DNA of 64,000 bases from Aselliscus stoliczkanus (lineage: Eukaryota > Chordata > Mammalia > Chiroptera > Hipposideridae), in assembly GCA_033961575.1 (NCBI GenBank), contig CM066736.1:5179501-5243500 (forward strand), written 5' to 3'. Under the pieces are notes generated by a model, which did no database searches, was not told the DNA's origin, and saw nothing but the letters and a program-made list of their open reading frames with translations. Below, one piece after another: positions 42,201-57,200 of the stretch. The position numbers and the translations under genes are program-made. Each line of letters starts with the position of its first letter. Position 1 is the first letter of the stretch.

Positions 42201-45200
42201 ACAAGCCTCTGAACTTTGTCCTAGTTCAGTTTTATTTCCCTACTTGATGAGAACAATTCCAGATACAGACAGAGGTATTTCACATGCTGTGCAAGTAGAG
42301 GATCATGAGGCAGGTGAAGAGGCAGGAGAGTCAGCTGGTCCCAGGTTACCAGTGGGATCTACTGCAGATGCCCAGGCTGCATTCCAGCTCTGTTTTTTGC
42401 AGTATGCAAAAGTCAAATCCAAGAACTGCATGCTTTTTACATCTCTACTTTAGAACCTTGGATTTGAGATATTCAGTGCAGCGTACTCTGCCTTCCAAAA
42501 AGAGCCTATCCATTAATTTATAAAGTGTTTCATTTTCCTATGTAATGGCAAGCCAAATTCACCCTGATTCTTTTAGAAATATATTTTTTATAACCTGCTG
42601 GTTTATACATCCTTAGCTCTCCCCACCTCCTCATTTGTAAAGAAACAACCATTAGTAAAGAAACTTTGGGGGCCGGCCGAGTGGCGCGGTGGTTAAGCGC
42701 TGGCTTGGGAAGCCAGCGGCCCCAGTTCGGGTCCCACACATATGAGGGCCAGTGACACTGCCTTCAAAAAAAAAAAAAAGAAACTGAAAGTAACTAGTTT
42801 GTGTGTGTGTGTGAAATATTTTTTAAAATACATAAGGAATACTTTTGTAAAACCATTAAAGTAGGTAAAAGTGGTGAAACAGATTTTTCTTGAGAAAACT
42901 GGAATTCTTGTTGGTTCTTGATCTTGTCTGTAAAATATTTTATGATTTTTGGTACTTAAGAATGATCAGATTTATGTTTATATATACATATGCAAGTTTT
43001 ACTTGAACTCCTCTAAGAGTATGTTTTTAACTTCTGTTTTAGTGGAATATTGGTGAACAACACTAAATTAGATGGGCCTTTATTACAGATTCTATTTATG
43101 AACAATGTCATTTCAAAGTAAGTCATTTTCCCTTTTCTAAATATAATGAATTCCTGTGTTTATGAAACTATGTCTTCTATAAGTAGCATGCTGTTTTCCT
43201 TTGTACTTTAACCATCCTTATTCTTTTACTTAAAATGTACGGAATTCTGATTAAGCGCAAGGACATTAGAGAGTCATGTCAACTTGAATTTGAACCTGGA
43301 CTCCTACTTTCTACATTTGTGAACCTGGGCAGGTCATTGATCCTCTCTGCTTCCTAGTCTCATCACTGGAGAAAAGGGTACTAACAGTATCCACCTCATA
43401 GGCAGCTAAATGAGCACCTATCAGAGCCCAATAAATAACCTCTAGTAAAAAGCAAAAAAACCACTATCACCACAACAATAAATAATGTTAGCTAGTTCAG
43501 CCCCAGATCAGGTAACTGAATTTTCCGCTGTCTATCTTCAAAGCTTTCCCACGCATTTTTTTTTTAATAACAAAACTAGACCTGTGCAAAAAGCCTTCTA
43601 GCATGCTTGGGTCTAGTGCAGGGATTGGCAGACTTTTGAGACGGAAGAAGCCCCAGGCATCAGCAAACTGCGGCACCCCAGCCACATGCGGCTCTTTGGG
43701 TAGGGACAGGTGGCTCTGAAGTAAAACTGAAAATGAGAGTAAAACTATCATAGTTTCATTTATAAAATTTTTAAAGGATATTATTCACATAATGGTGATT
43801 ATGTAAAAATATATTTATGGCTCTTGAATAATTTTTAAGTTGTTGTGAGGGACAGGATTGGCTCTTCCAGGGGTCGGCAAACTTTTGAGATGGAACGTAC
43901 CCAAAGAGCCGCCTGTGGCTCACCAGCCGCAGTTTGCCGACCCCTGGGCTAATGGCACAGTACATTCCTGCCCTGCTTGCTCGAGTGTTGTAACAGGATT
44001 CCGTGCCCTGGCCCTTCCTCACAACACCGTCACAGACAGTTCAGGTATCTGCTTCCCCCTTCCCGTGTCACTTAATCATGTTGTTTTATGTGCTAGGCAA
44101 AGTGAAGACAGTCCAGGGAATGTAAAGAAAGCGCGGGACCTGGGTGGCAGGCCCACTGCCTCCTCTGTCTCAGCAGAAGTGGAGCCTGAGGCTCCGAGGG
44201 GTGGGCCCGGCCGCTGATGGCGAGCGCAGCAGCAGCAAGCGGCTGCGCCCAGCTAGGTGCCAGCACTTATCACCGTCAGGTTAGAATCGGCATCGACTCT
44301 AGCTCATGCAGCCTGACTTCTGCACCTGGTGTTGCACCTGCGGAAATCGTAGAATGTCAGCGCTCAAGAGACCTGACAGGTCATCAAGTCTAAGGAGGAA
44401 GTTGGCGGCCCAGCTGCAGCCTCACCTGGGCTCCTTGGGCACCTCCTAAACTGAGCATTGAAGAATATTCGAGGAATGTGGTTCTTGACCTGGAAAACGG
44501 GAGAAAGTAGACCTCAGTAGTTTTTCTTGCATTGCATTTTGGTTTTCTTTTTTCCAGTTTAATATTTACATAGGTGTTTCCTTATATGTGCGGCGAGCCC
44601 CTGGGAGGAGGCTGTGGGAGCCGGGATGCATGGTTTTCTTTTTGGCAGAAATAGGTGGCCAGCAGATGGGGTCTTTTCATTATGTAACCTTTTCACTTTT
44701 TTTGGATTTCGAACCACTTCCATATATTGTGTATTCAAAGTTTAAATACATAAAATTTATAAATGAAACCCATTTATTCTTAGTGCAATATTTGCTAACT
44801 GTTTTATGCCAGCCACTATGTTAGGTTATCATAATCATTTTAACTTGGCAACAATGTGTGCCTTTTCCTAAGCGTTACAAAGAATCAGCACTTTGAGAAA
44901 CCTCTGAAAAACAAAATAACAAAGTTACACCATGACAATCATGCTTAAGACTTTAGTCTGTTCAGTGTTTTACTCTGTCTGGGTTCTGACCATTTTGTCC
45001 TCTTATGCAGGCATTTTCATCAAGAAATAGAGGAATTTGTATCAGATTTAGTAAACAGATTTGAGGAACAGCAGAAAAATGATGTGGAAAAGACTTCCTT
45101 TAATCTTTTGCCCCAGGTATTTCAAATTTAAGAGAATTTAAGATGAGTCGGTTATGCTTTTCACTGCTAATTATTAGGCCATGGGGATCCTCTTGAATCA

Positions 45201-48200
45201 AAACCAAAATGATTGTTAAGATTGTCTGTCCCCTCCCATCCTCCAATTGGCTTCTTTCTCCACAGTCTGCCCAGTGCAGCCATGGGGCTTTCTTTTGGAC
45301 TGTGGTTCCTTTTCTCAGGAATTATTCAGATCTGGCTACACTTGCAGGCTTTTTTTTTTTTTTGGTGTCCTAACTTGGACATGGGATTTGAGGTAGAAGA
45401 TTAGTTTTAGGCCAAATTTAAAAATCTGTATTTCTTTGGTTTATAAAAGATGGATTCTTTTTATCCAAAACCAACTGGTTTGTGTGCTATCCTTTTTTCC
45501 CCCCTCTACTTGTTTAAAAAGAAAATCAATAGCACGCCCAAGCAAATCTGAGAAATTTTACTATGTGAATATTAGAGCATGGATTTATGTTAAATCAGAA
45601 TTATGTGTTTGGGGCTTTCTTTAAATTAAAAATTAAGGTAAGTAGAGTCTCTCAAATAAGGATCTTTTGCTATTTATCCTCTTGAGATTAGAGAACAGAA
45701 TATTCTGATTAAGTTTTTTATCACCTTTATACAATTTTTAAAGATTCAGGAAATAGAAAATAACATTTAATAATAAAAACCATACTAAATATTATTAAAT
45801 TTTTGATTCAAGATACACTTCAGAATTTTTGTGGCTTGAGGTCTGTGAGGGTTATATGATCAGTATTGACCAGTAATGTTGAGTTATATATTTTGTAATC
45901 TTTCTGGTTATCTGATTTCAAAATAAACTGAAGTCTACCTTGGTAGTTTAAGTGTTGAAAGTTCCATAATTGATATTCATTAATACAAAAGTCATAGTGT
46001 ATGCTAATGCTTCAGAAAATGCGGTCTTTTTTTCACATTTACAGTTGACTTCAATATTATATTAGTTTGGGGTGTACAGAATAGTGATTAGACATATATG
46101 ATTTACAAAATGATCCCCCCAATAAGTCTAGTACCCACCTGACACTATATATAGTTATAACAATATTATTGACTATATTCCCGACTCTGTACTTTGCATC
46201 CCCATGACTATTTTGTAACTACCAACTTGTACTTCTTAATCCCATCACCTTTTTCATAAGACGCTATCTTTCCTATCTTTTTGAATTTTTAAATTTTTCC
46301 TACATGTAAAATTTCTTTCATAACCATTCCTACCTACCTTAACTCACCCTAATTATGACAATGAATTCAAAATTTGATATACTTTAATGGTATGTGTTAG
46401 AAAACGAAGCAAGTGTACTCAGATTACTGATATTTGAATTTTAAAGTTAAAAATTGGTTACCCTTTATAATGTGTGTTTTCCTTTGTATTAGCCCTCCAG
46501 TGTTACACTAGAAGAGGACCATAAAGTAGAAGAATCCTGTGCCGTTAAAAACAACAAGGAAGCGTTTAGTGTAAGTTTGGACATTTTAGCTTTAGAATTC
46601 TGCAGATAGCATGTTTCCCATCCTATGGCAGCTGGGTGGCATTTAAATGACAACGTGTAGTCATATGATATCAAATGATCACATATCCTTTTATTAAGTC
46701 TGTTATAAACAACAGTGTAGATTTCAGCCTCTAAATATTATAGTTTGTTTTTTTATTAATTACTTTATTGTGACCTGGGGCACAATAGACGTTGTCTGGA
46801 GGACTTTATTTTTGTCCTGACAAACCTCTTTGTGTTTATTTTCAAGAACTTGGATGAAGATACAGAAAGCATGCTTGTTGAACTTATAGTTGAAGCTGAG
46901 AGGGATAAATAGCTAATATAACAGATGGCAGATACGAAATTTAAAATGTTGCCAGACTCAAATAATGAGTGAAAAATAGAAGAAGCTTAACGGGGATGAA
47001 CCTTCACTTTAGCCTTTCAGGACCTTTGCGAAATTCAGTAGTGTCAGTGCGATAGAGTGGTTTAATTTTGCAACTTATGATGATGCAATTCTGGATTCTG
47101 TTAAAGGAAGACTAGTTTTCATGTTTCTGAAGTATTATGCCCCGTTGATGTACCACAATTTTAAAGACATAGTGCTGCCGGGATGAAGAACGCAGAAATC
47201 TTATTGCAAAGATTTAGAAGGCATGTCACACATCTGCAGATGTTTAAAAAGGCTGCTGTTTGAATAGGTATCATTTTAGATCACCCTTCAACTCACCTTT
47301 TAGAAAGTGGAAATTTCTATCAGAGATGTGAAAAATGAAGTGGTGTCTTATTTTTCTAAAAAGTGAATTCCATTTTGTTGAAATCAAGTGAAGACTGAGA
47401 TGCTATCAAGCACTTTGAAGAAAGATTTTTTTTTTTTTTTTTTGAGGGCAGTGTCACTGGCCCTCATATGTGGGACCCGAACCAGGGCCGCCGGCCTCCC
47501 AAGACCAGTGCTTAACCACCGTGCCACTAGGCCGGCCCTGAAGAAAGATTTCTGAATTGGAACTAGATCACTTCTCATTTCCCTTCTAACCTGAGGTTCT
47601 GGGATTTAAAGTGGCACCTGCTTGGGAATTGGCAATTTTGTCCTTTAATAGGTACTAATAAATATTTACTAAATGCTGTAGGTTCCAGGGACATAGCAAT
47701 GAAAAACATAAAAAGTCCCTGACGTTGTTGAATTGTATTCTAGTGAGGGAAGGCAGTGCTCTGAAGGAAAATAAAGCAGGGTAAGGAGTTAGAGAGTAAC
47801 CGTGGGGTATTTGGTGTGTATAGTGAGTATTTAGTGACAGCCTCTCTGAGCCACGACCTGAGTGTCCTGAGGGAGTGAGCCATCCTGCGGTGTGACGGAA
47901 GAGCCTCTCAGGCAGTAGGAACAGTAAGTGGAAAGCCTTGAGGCAGAAGCGAACATATATTGCTCACTAGGTAGTTAGTGCTCTTGTAAGCTCACTACAG
48001 GTATTACTCATGAAGATCCTGTTATTAGTCTCAGTTTACAGAGGAGGAAACAGACATGGAAAGCTAAGCCGTCAGCTAGTCAGTGGCAAAGCCAGGGCTT
48101 GAATCCATGCCTTCTGACTGCAGAGTATGACCTGAATCCTTAAGTTACCTTCTAGGCCATAGTGAGGTCTTTGGGTTGTACTCGGAGGGAGATGAGAGGC

Positions 48201-51200
48201 CATTGGAGGGTTTTCAGTAGAACTGTGACATGATATGACTTGGATTTTTAAAAGAACTGGATCTCTGAAGATAAGAGTCTAGCTGGTTGCATATGGAAGC
48301 TGGAAACCAGTTAGGAAGTTATTGTATTCATTACAGGCAAGAGAAAATGATGGCTTAGGCTCAGGTGGTAATAATGGTGGAGAAGAGAAGTGCTTAGAAC
48401 TTGGCTTTACATGAAAATATAACTGATTAAATGTGTCGATGAACTGGAGGTGGAATGTGAGAAGGAGACAGGAGTCAGAATGACTCAGGCTTTGGATGTG
48501 AGCAGCTGGGAGCATGTCGCTGCCTTCCTTGTGATGGGAAAGAGGGAGGGAGGGGCAGGTTTTTGGGGGAATAGGGATCCAGTGCAGTTTGAAGTAGGTA
48601 AGTTTGACAGCTGTCCAGGGAGAGCTGTCAAGCCGGCAGTTGCATATGCAAGACTGGAGCGTAGGGGTGGTCAGAACTGGACATTGGAGGGGTTGTCCAC
48701 ATATAAATTATATTTCATGCCGTGAATCTGGAATCACCTAGAGAGTGAAAGCATAGAGGAGGAATAAGGACGAGAAGATGGAGCGGTGAGAAGGATCTAG
48801 CAAAGAAGATTGAGAAGGATTGGTCAGCAGGGTAGGAAGAAAACCAAGAAAATGGTGTCCTGGAAGCCAAGGAAAGAAGGTGTTTCTAGAAGGAAGGAGT
48901 AGGGCCGGCGAGTGGCGCGGTGGTTAAGTGCTGGCCTGGGACGCTAGTGGCCCCGCTTCGGGTCCCACATGTGAGGGCCAGTGACACTGCCCTCAAAAAA
49001 ACAAACAAACAAAAATAGAAGGAAGGAGGAATCCGCTGTGTCCGTTGTTGCTGATAGGTTCAGGTTCAGATGCAGCCTGGGGGCTGTCCATTGGAGTTGG
49101 CTGCATGGGGGTGATTGGGGAGCTCAGTGTAATGTTAGGAACAGAAAGAAGCCTGTTGGAGCCGGTCCTGAGAATGGCAGTGTCATTTGAATGAAAAAGA
49201 GCGGGGCGTGTTCTGGGTTAAAAGGAACGGAAGACTTCACCTGTGAACCTTAATCAGATCATGGATTGGTGCAGAAAACTACAAGGCCTTTTAGGGACAG
49301 TTGGGGAAAACCGAATACAGATTGGATATAGATGATAGTAAGGAGTTATGTTTTCTTAGGTGTGACAATGGTACCGTGGTTTGTCGGGGAATGTTCTTAT
49401 TCTGAGAAGACTCATACTCAAGTATTTAGGGGTGAAGTATCATGAAAATATCTGTAGCTGGTTTTGCGTAGAAGCTGGAAACCAGTTAGGAAGTTATTTT
49501 ATTAGCTCGGGCAGAGAAAATATGGCTTCAACTATGATGATAGTGGTGGTGACTTACTTTGTTTAAATGACTCAGTAAAAAGTTTGTGTGTGCTTGCGTG
49601 CGTGCACACGTGTGTGTGTGAAAACAGCTGAGCATACAAGAATGTCAACAATTTTTGAGTCTTGATGGAGGGTACTTGGTACTTGGGTGTTCATTGTACC
49701 ATTTCTTCTAACTTTTCTATACGAAATTTTTCCAAAAAATATGGTGGGAAAAGAAAAGACTGGGAAAGGAAATGGAAACAGTAAATATAAACAGCTTTTC
49801 TGAGGGTCTTGCTGCAAAGGAAGCAAAGAAATGGGGAATTGGAGGGAAATGTGAGAGTTACTGACAAGTTTTTATTTTTTAAGTCTGGAGAGAGTCTGCA
49901 GTGTTAAGTCTGCAGCTGACAGTAATGAAACAGGAGGCATAGGGGCACATAAAGATGTAGCTTTTACCTAACGCATCAAAACCTGGCTCCTTTAACTAGT
50001 GAGTTAATAATTCTTTCTAATACTTTCATCCAAAAATAAATTGTTAAGTTAATCATAGTCTTACATTATTTAATGTCTTTTTTTTTCCTGCTTCAATAGC
50101 AATATTTCTTGACTTGTTTTCTGCAGGTTGTAGGAAGTGTCCTGTATTTTACTAATTTTTGCCTTGATAAATTGGGGCAACCGCTACTAAATGAAAACCC
50201 TCAGCTTACCGAAGGATGGGAAATACCCAAGTATCCTACATAGTGAATGAAGAAGATCTTTTATGCAACTTGCCATTAAGTTCACCTTTAAAAAACATTT
50301 ACCAAATTTTGCAGACTATGATAACTGTTCCTTAATAAAACTCACTAAAGGTACCAGCAAGTCTTCAGCCACATTGTTTCTCTAGAAGGGCAAGAAATAC
50401 AAGTAAAGGCCAAAAGGTTTGTGTGGGGAGTGGTTTGTGTTTTCTTCTTCTTCTTTTTTTTTTTTTTTTTTTTTAATAACCGAATCATAAACTGTTCTAG
50501 CTTGAAAAGTTAATATTCTTTATTGCTGGCTTACTATATAATTTACAGATTAAACTGTAATTTCAATATATATACATATCTTAAATGTTTAAGTTGATCA
50601 TCTGCTTATTGGAATTTATTGGTTTGTGCCTAATGTGCCTGAGCGGGTGGAAAAGTTTAATTGTTGCTGTCACTTTGATTGTTGTCTTAAAACCATCTGC
50701 CCTTTCCATGTTGCCTAAAGGAAATGTGATCTGTTTGCCAGGGTTCTTCTGTTGCTAACCATTGACAAAACTCAAGAGGTAACAGATCAGTCGGGAACAT
50801 AGGGTTCTTGGTTACAAGTTATTTGTTTAAAAAATCACTGAGTAAAGGAGGTGAAAGTGTCCTCATTGCAGATGTTAGTAATCTGTGATCTACACGCTTT
50901 CTTCTCTCTGATACTCTTTGCTGTTATATAGAATTTTACTGATTTGCTTTTATATTTTCATTTACATTATGAAAATCTTTGTTTTTTGACCAAATAGGCC
51001 AAAGCCTCACTGTTTCAATTGTGGTTCTGAAGAACATCAAATGAAAGATTGCCCAATGGTAAATTTTTCTTGTATAAAAAAAATATCTTTGAACGAGAGC
51101 TTTCTAATGTTTTTAATCTATTAATGGTATTGGTGTAATATGAAAAAATTTCCTGTGTTACTTTCCTGTAGTCCTTGAATTGGGACTTAAATTTTAAGAC

Positions 51201-54200
51201 ATTAGATTTTTTAAAATATTTATTACAGTGCTTTGTAGTTGAAGTGAATGAAACATTATGGGAGTTAATTTTTAAACAGCTTATTCTAAAAACTTGATTT
51301 TATATTATGATAATTCTGGGGTAATAAGAAATTAAAGTGACTGTTTCTCTTCCTTGCTTGTTTTTCTAAAAGATCCACCCTTTTATTCTTACTTGTTATA
51401 CATTAAAACAGAAAGAACCTGGTTGCTTGACCTAAACAAAGTGCTTGTATTAATTTAATTTCTGAGATATTTCTAAAGTGCTTAATACCATTCTTTTCAA
51501 ATGCATTACAATTTAGCCTCGGAATGCTGCTCGAATAAGTGAAAAGAGAAAAGAGTTCATGGATGCCTGTGGTGAGACAAACAATCAGAATTTTCAGCAG
51601 CGATACCATGCAGAAGAAGTGGAAGAAAGATTTGGAAGATTCAAGCCGGGAGTTATTAGGTACCTCCTGTTAGTTTAGCATGGAATGTCCTTTCTCTTTC
51701 CCCAGTATTTGGAACCTTCTGCGTATCTTCAGGGTAATTATCAGCACATAAGTTTTCTCTAACCAGTGTCTATATATCGATGGATTCGAAAACATTCATT
51801 GAATTTTGATAGGCACCATGCCACAGGCTGTGTAAAACACAGAATTGTTTTAAAACATCAGAACAATATGTGTTTTCACTCCAAACAAGAATACAGTATT
51901 TTTCCTTCCTCTTTTGTTTTTACTTAGTGAGGAACTTCAGGATGCACTGGGTGTGACAGACAAGAGTCTTCCACCTTTTATATACCGAATGCGCCAGCTT
52001 GGGTACCCCCCAGGGTGGCTCAAAGAGGCTGAACTGGAGAATTCGGGGCTCGCGCTCTACGATGGCAAAGGTATAGTATGTTAAGTTAGATAAGTCACCT
52101 TCAGTGTTATCTTTTTATTTATTTATTTATTTTTTATTTTATTGGGGAATCGGGGAAGTGGAACAGACAAGTTGCTGTCCATTTGTTCTTCAGTCTAGTT
52201 GTGGAGGACGTCGCTTCACTGGCCCATGTTGGTATCGTCATTGCGCTCTTTCCTGATGAGGCAGATCAGTCACCGGCCTCTGGATGGTCGCTCACCGCGA
52301 CTATTAGCAGCTCACACTGGCTGCCAGCTGTTCATGCTGGCTGCCGGCCACTCACTGTAGCCTGTGGCAGCCCACTGCAGCAGGGGCTGCAGCCCACACC
52401 GTCGCCGGGGCTCGCACAGCCCAGCTCCAGGTGGAGCTGTTGTTAGCTGTAGAGGGCAGTGTCACTGGCCCTCATATGTGGGATCTGAACCGGGGCCGCT
52501 GTTGTCCCACGCCAGCTCTTAACCAACGCGCTACTCGGCCGGCCCAAGTGTTACCTTTTTTTTAATGAAAGGATCACAGTAAAATGTGATAGGAAAGGCT
52601 GGCTTCTTTAGTGTGTGCTACAAAAATATCATAGTGGTGTTTTCTTTGTTTTACAAGGAAGGAACTAAAAACTTCAGTGAGAATTACCAGATGGCTTTCT
52701 GGACCGACCTGCTCAATGACTCCTAGACCAGAGGATCAACTGTAGCTAGAGCTCATAATAAGTCCTTGCCTTTCTCAGTAACAGAAATGTATCGGTCAGT
52801 GCCAGGAGAACTGTCAAGTTTAGAATTCAGAAACCCGCTTACAATCTAGAATTGCCCTTTTAGGCATCTACTCTAAGAAAATGCTCACACAGGTGCACAG
52901 GGCAGTGTGTGTGTATATTTTTGCACTGAATATGATAGTGAAACATGAAGGCTCTACAGGAGAATGGTGAAATAAACCATGGTAGGTCTGGGCTGTGGAA
53001 TCCCTACTATGTTTAAAGAGCGGAGTGAGCCTGTGAATGAGTCTGCACAATACTGAGTAAAAAGCAAGCTTCTGGATTATTCCTGTATTATGATACCATT
53101 GATCTTGAATTTTAAAGGAAAGAGGGCTGGCCGAGTGGCGCGGTGGTTAAGAGCTGGCTTGGGACACAAGCGGCCCCGGTTCAGATCCCACATATGAGGG
53201 CCAGTGACACTGCCCTCAAAAAAAAAAAAAGAAAGAAATGCAAATGGATGAAATAGTGCTCTGTGTTTTCTCTAAGGACTTATTTATGTAAAATATTTTT
53301 AAAAGATATTGACCAAGAACTATCCAGGTTGCAGGGGTGAGACTCATGGGAACCTTTGCTGACCAACTTAACCCAGGATCGCTCCTTCATTCGCCCACCT
53401 GTCCTTCCTGCCCGTGTCACTGTGCCCCATTCGTTCTCTTAATACCCATCACAATTTATGTATATATTTCTGTTTTACTTGAGTATTGTCTATTTTCCCA
53501 CCTAGATTATAAGATTTGGAATTGCTACAATCACTTCTATTTTATTCACCAGCACCTGGCATGTGATAGATAGGAAATAAATATTTTTCTATAAAATTAA
53601 AATGTCTTAACTGATACACAGCAAACTCGACATTGCTTATCCCTGAGATGAGAAAGAGGGTTTGGCTAAAGATTTTAGTTTTATCTCAAATGCTCTAATT
53701 TTTTTTTTTAAATGGAAGTGTTTCTTTATATTAGTTAAGCAATTAAAAATAAAAATATTTTAAAAATTTACCAAGCCCCCCGCTTCTCAAATAGTACCAA
53801 AGAGGTATTTCTCACAGTCCTTTTAATATATTGGGTTGTCGGAAAAGTCATGACACATTTTTGCAATGAAAAACAAAAAATACTTTTCCGACAACCCAGT
53901 ATCTCCAAGTCATGCTAACATTCAAACTCTCTCTGTCTCTCCCTCCCTCTCTCTTTTTTTTTTTTCCAGCTTATTTGTTTGAATAGGGATTCTTTGGACA
54001 AAAGATCGTAGATGATTAAGAGAGTCTTTAAAATCTCTTTTAATCTAAAGGTTTCTTTCTTGTTTCTAACAAAACTGTGTATTTTGTCCTTCAGTTTTCA
54101 GGATTTTGCCAATGAATCCCCATGTTTTTATTTTAGCACATTCCTCTGTCCCTCTTTATTTCCTGTGAACTGGGATAGGATCAGTCACTTGTGGTCACTG

Positions 54201-57200
54201 CTTTTATCCATTAATTAATGATGGGTTGCAAAATGGTTATACTCTCATTCTTTCATTACTCCATGGCTTATTAACCAGAATACTATGAGAAACTTCTCAT
54301 AAACGGTTTGATTACCTAAGGTATATAGACATTATAGGACTAGAAAAATAAATGCATGGTTTATTTAGTAGTTTTCAACATAGTAAAGAACTTCCCAAGT
54401 ATCTCTCAAAAATTATGGCTTTAATAGTATGTACGTCTTAGGGTTGTTAGGAAGTGGAAGTGAATTTTGCTACTTGTGTACTGTTTAAGACACTCCTACT
54501 GAGAGCACTGTCTGGTACATAGTGCACGTTATATAAATGCTCATTTAAAAAGCATTGGAGGGCCGGGTGAGTGGCGCGGTGGTTGAGCGCTGGCTTGGGA
54601 AGCCAGCGGCCCCGGTTCGGGTCCCACATAGGAGGGCCAGTGACACTGCCCTCAAAAAAAATAAAAATAAAAGCTTTGGAATAGAGCATTAGACAAATCC
54701 TATGATCAGTGCAAAACAAGACTTTTAAGCAACCCACAAAGAAACAAAGTTTCCAAGACTTTAAATATTTTATCAGTAGTATGTTCACATTGTTTAAAAA
54801 TTCTAACATAATGGTTCAGACATACTATAAATAAAGCTATTCTCAGAATAATTCTCTTGCCATGTGTGTAAGCACTTTCTAGGTCTCCTTTTGGTCTGGA
54901 GAGGGATTTATATGGATATCTAGCAATATTAACTCGTTTGATGTCTGTAATAGATGATTCTGATGGGGAAACAGAAGCTGGAGAAATACAACAGAATCAA
55001 AGTGTCACTTATGATCTCTCGAAATTGGTAAACTATCCAGGTTTTAATATATCTACTCCCAGAGGAATTCCGGATGTAAGTATATTGTGTTTTTATTCTT
55101 CTGAGATGTAACTTTATTATGTAGATTGTTAAATGTTAGCTTATGTAGTGATTACTACTACATAAACATGTAAATGTGTTACTTATGTGTTTAATTTTTA
55201 AATTTCCTTTATATTGACTAGAATCTTAAGTGTAATCTTGTATTCAGCAGAAAAAAACCCACCAGTTTTTTCTGATTTTATATCCTAAGAAAAAAAGCAA
55301 AAATAAAATGGTTAGATTCTGTAAATCTAAAACTATTCTAAAATTTAAAATATTTTTTTTTTTTAATACGAGATGATTCTGAAACAGTATTATAAGTTTT
55401 ATAGAATTACTTGGGAAGTGAATTTCTGCCTTTAATAAATCTAAGTTGGCCGGCCGAGTGTCGCAGTGGTTAAGCACTGGTTTGGGAGGCCAGCGGCCCC
55501 GGTTCGGGTCCCACATATGAGGGCCAGTGACACTGCCCTCAAAAAAATAAATAAATAAATAAATAAAAATTAAAAAGAAAACCATTGTTGCGTCCCTCCC
55601 TTAGACTTAACTGACTCACAGTGCCTGGAATCTATAGGTTTAACAAGAGCTGAGAGTGACTCTTACTGAGAATCACTGTTGAATGTGCTATTGGCGATGA
55701 GAGAGAAACAAGTGATGTTGAACCTTAAAGATGAGTATACAATTTGGAAAGGGAGAAAACAGAAGATAGAAAACTGGGCATGAGTCAGTGTATAAGGAAA
55801 AATGAGCAGGGAACAGTCCCGTGAGCAGTGCAAATACATGATGGGAGTGAGGCTGGAGCCAGCCAGCTGGGTAAGAGCCCCTGACCTTATTGTCTATACG
55901 TTCACAGTAGGCAGAACGTTTTGGGGCCAAGTGATTTTGTCAAGTAGTCTTTTAGTATTCAGTCCTGAATGACCATTGTGTAGGAAAAGTTGTACCATTA
56001 TTTCCATTAATTCCCCCCAAAAGGAAAAGTCTCATCGGAGGCAGCAATGTGATTTGAGACCTCCACTTTCCCTCCTTTGAGCAAAATCACAAAGCGCTTA
56101 TTTGTCCGCCCTCTGTGTGTCATTAGGAATGGAGGATGTTTGGCTCCATACCCATGCAGGCTTGTCAACAGAAGGACGTGTTTGCCAACTACCTTTCCGC
56201 TAACTTCCAAACGGTAAGGAGACTTCTGGGGTGTTGCTTATAAAGACGGACTGAGTATACCTGTGGGATGTCTTAACTCATTAGCATCTTACTGCCTCCT
56301 CCTACTTTGTGTAAAAGCACTCTGTGTTTTCTGATGGTCAAAAAGGAAAAGCTAGCGACATTCACCGGTAACCTAGACTTAGCTCCGGATTGGTTTTCTA
56401 CGTCATGTTTAAGTGAAGGGGGTGGGTTTAATTCTTTGTCCACCCCATCTAACTTTGGTTTGGTTCCTCCATTAGCCAAGTGCGAAGTCTGGCAGCAAGA
56501 GGACTTCATCTCAATCCAGCCCTACTAGCCCAAAGAAGCAGAAGAAGGAAACCAACCCTGCAGCCTCGCCCGCCGACATGGAGCTCGACTTGGGTAGGTT
56601 TCATCTCGTGGTTTTGATTTCATGGAGAAGGTAGGACAAATCTGTATGCTCCTGAGTTCTGTAAGAAAAAGGAAGTTGTTTATGAGCATGAACTAAGTAG
56701 TAAATCTTTTATCCTTGGAGGTCAGAGCATCACCAGTGTTAACTGATGAAAGCTGAGTTGGAAAACAGCTGGGTATGAGGGCCAGATGGGCCAGCTAGCT
56801 AGATTCCTGAGTTAGGCAGTCCTACCCAACCCGTGCCAGCAGTCCTGGGGCAGATGGGGCGCGCACTCAGACAAGCAATGGGACGTGCTCCCCTTTGGCA
56901 GCTCCATGCCAAGAGGAAGAAGGCAGAGCTAAGCCGAGCTTTCCCAGTTTTCTTCCCAACTGTATTAATTCAGTAAATCGCTCCTCAGGCAAGTGAGACC
57001 CAGGAAAATCTGTCCTCCTGGAAACCCAAAGGGAACAAAGGCTTTGCCTTCCGATGCTTCCCCGGCTTTTTGTTCACCGAACCCTCTGGACTGAACCACA
57101 GGTCCTGCAGTCAATCAGGATTGTGACAGCGGTCCCTCTCAGCAGAGCAGTAGGGTATCAGGACCCACCTTTTGAGTCCTCCCTCCCCGCAATACCAGCC

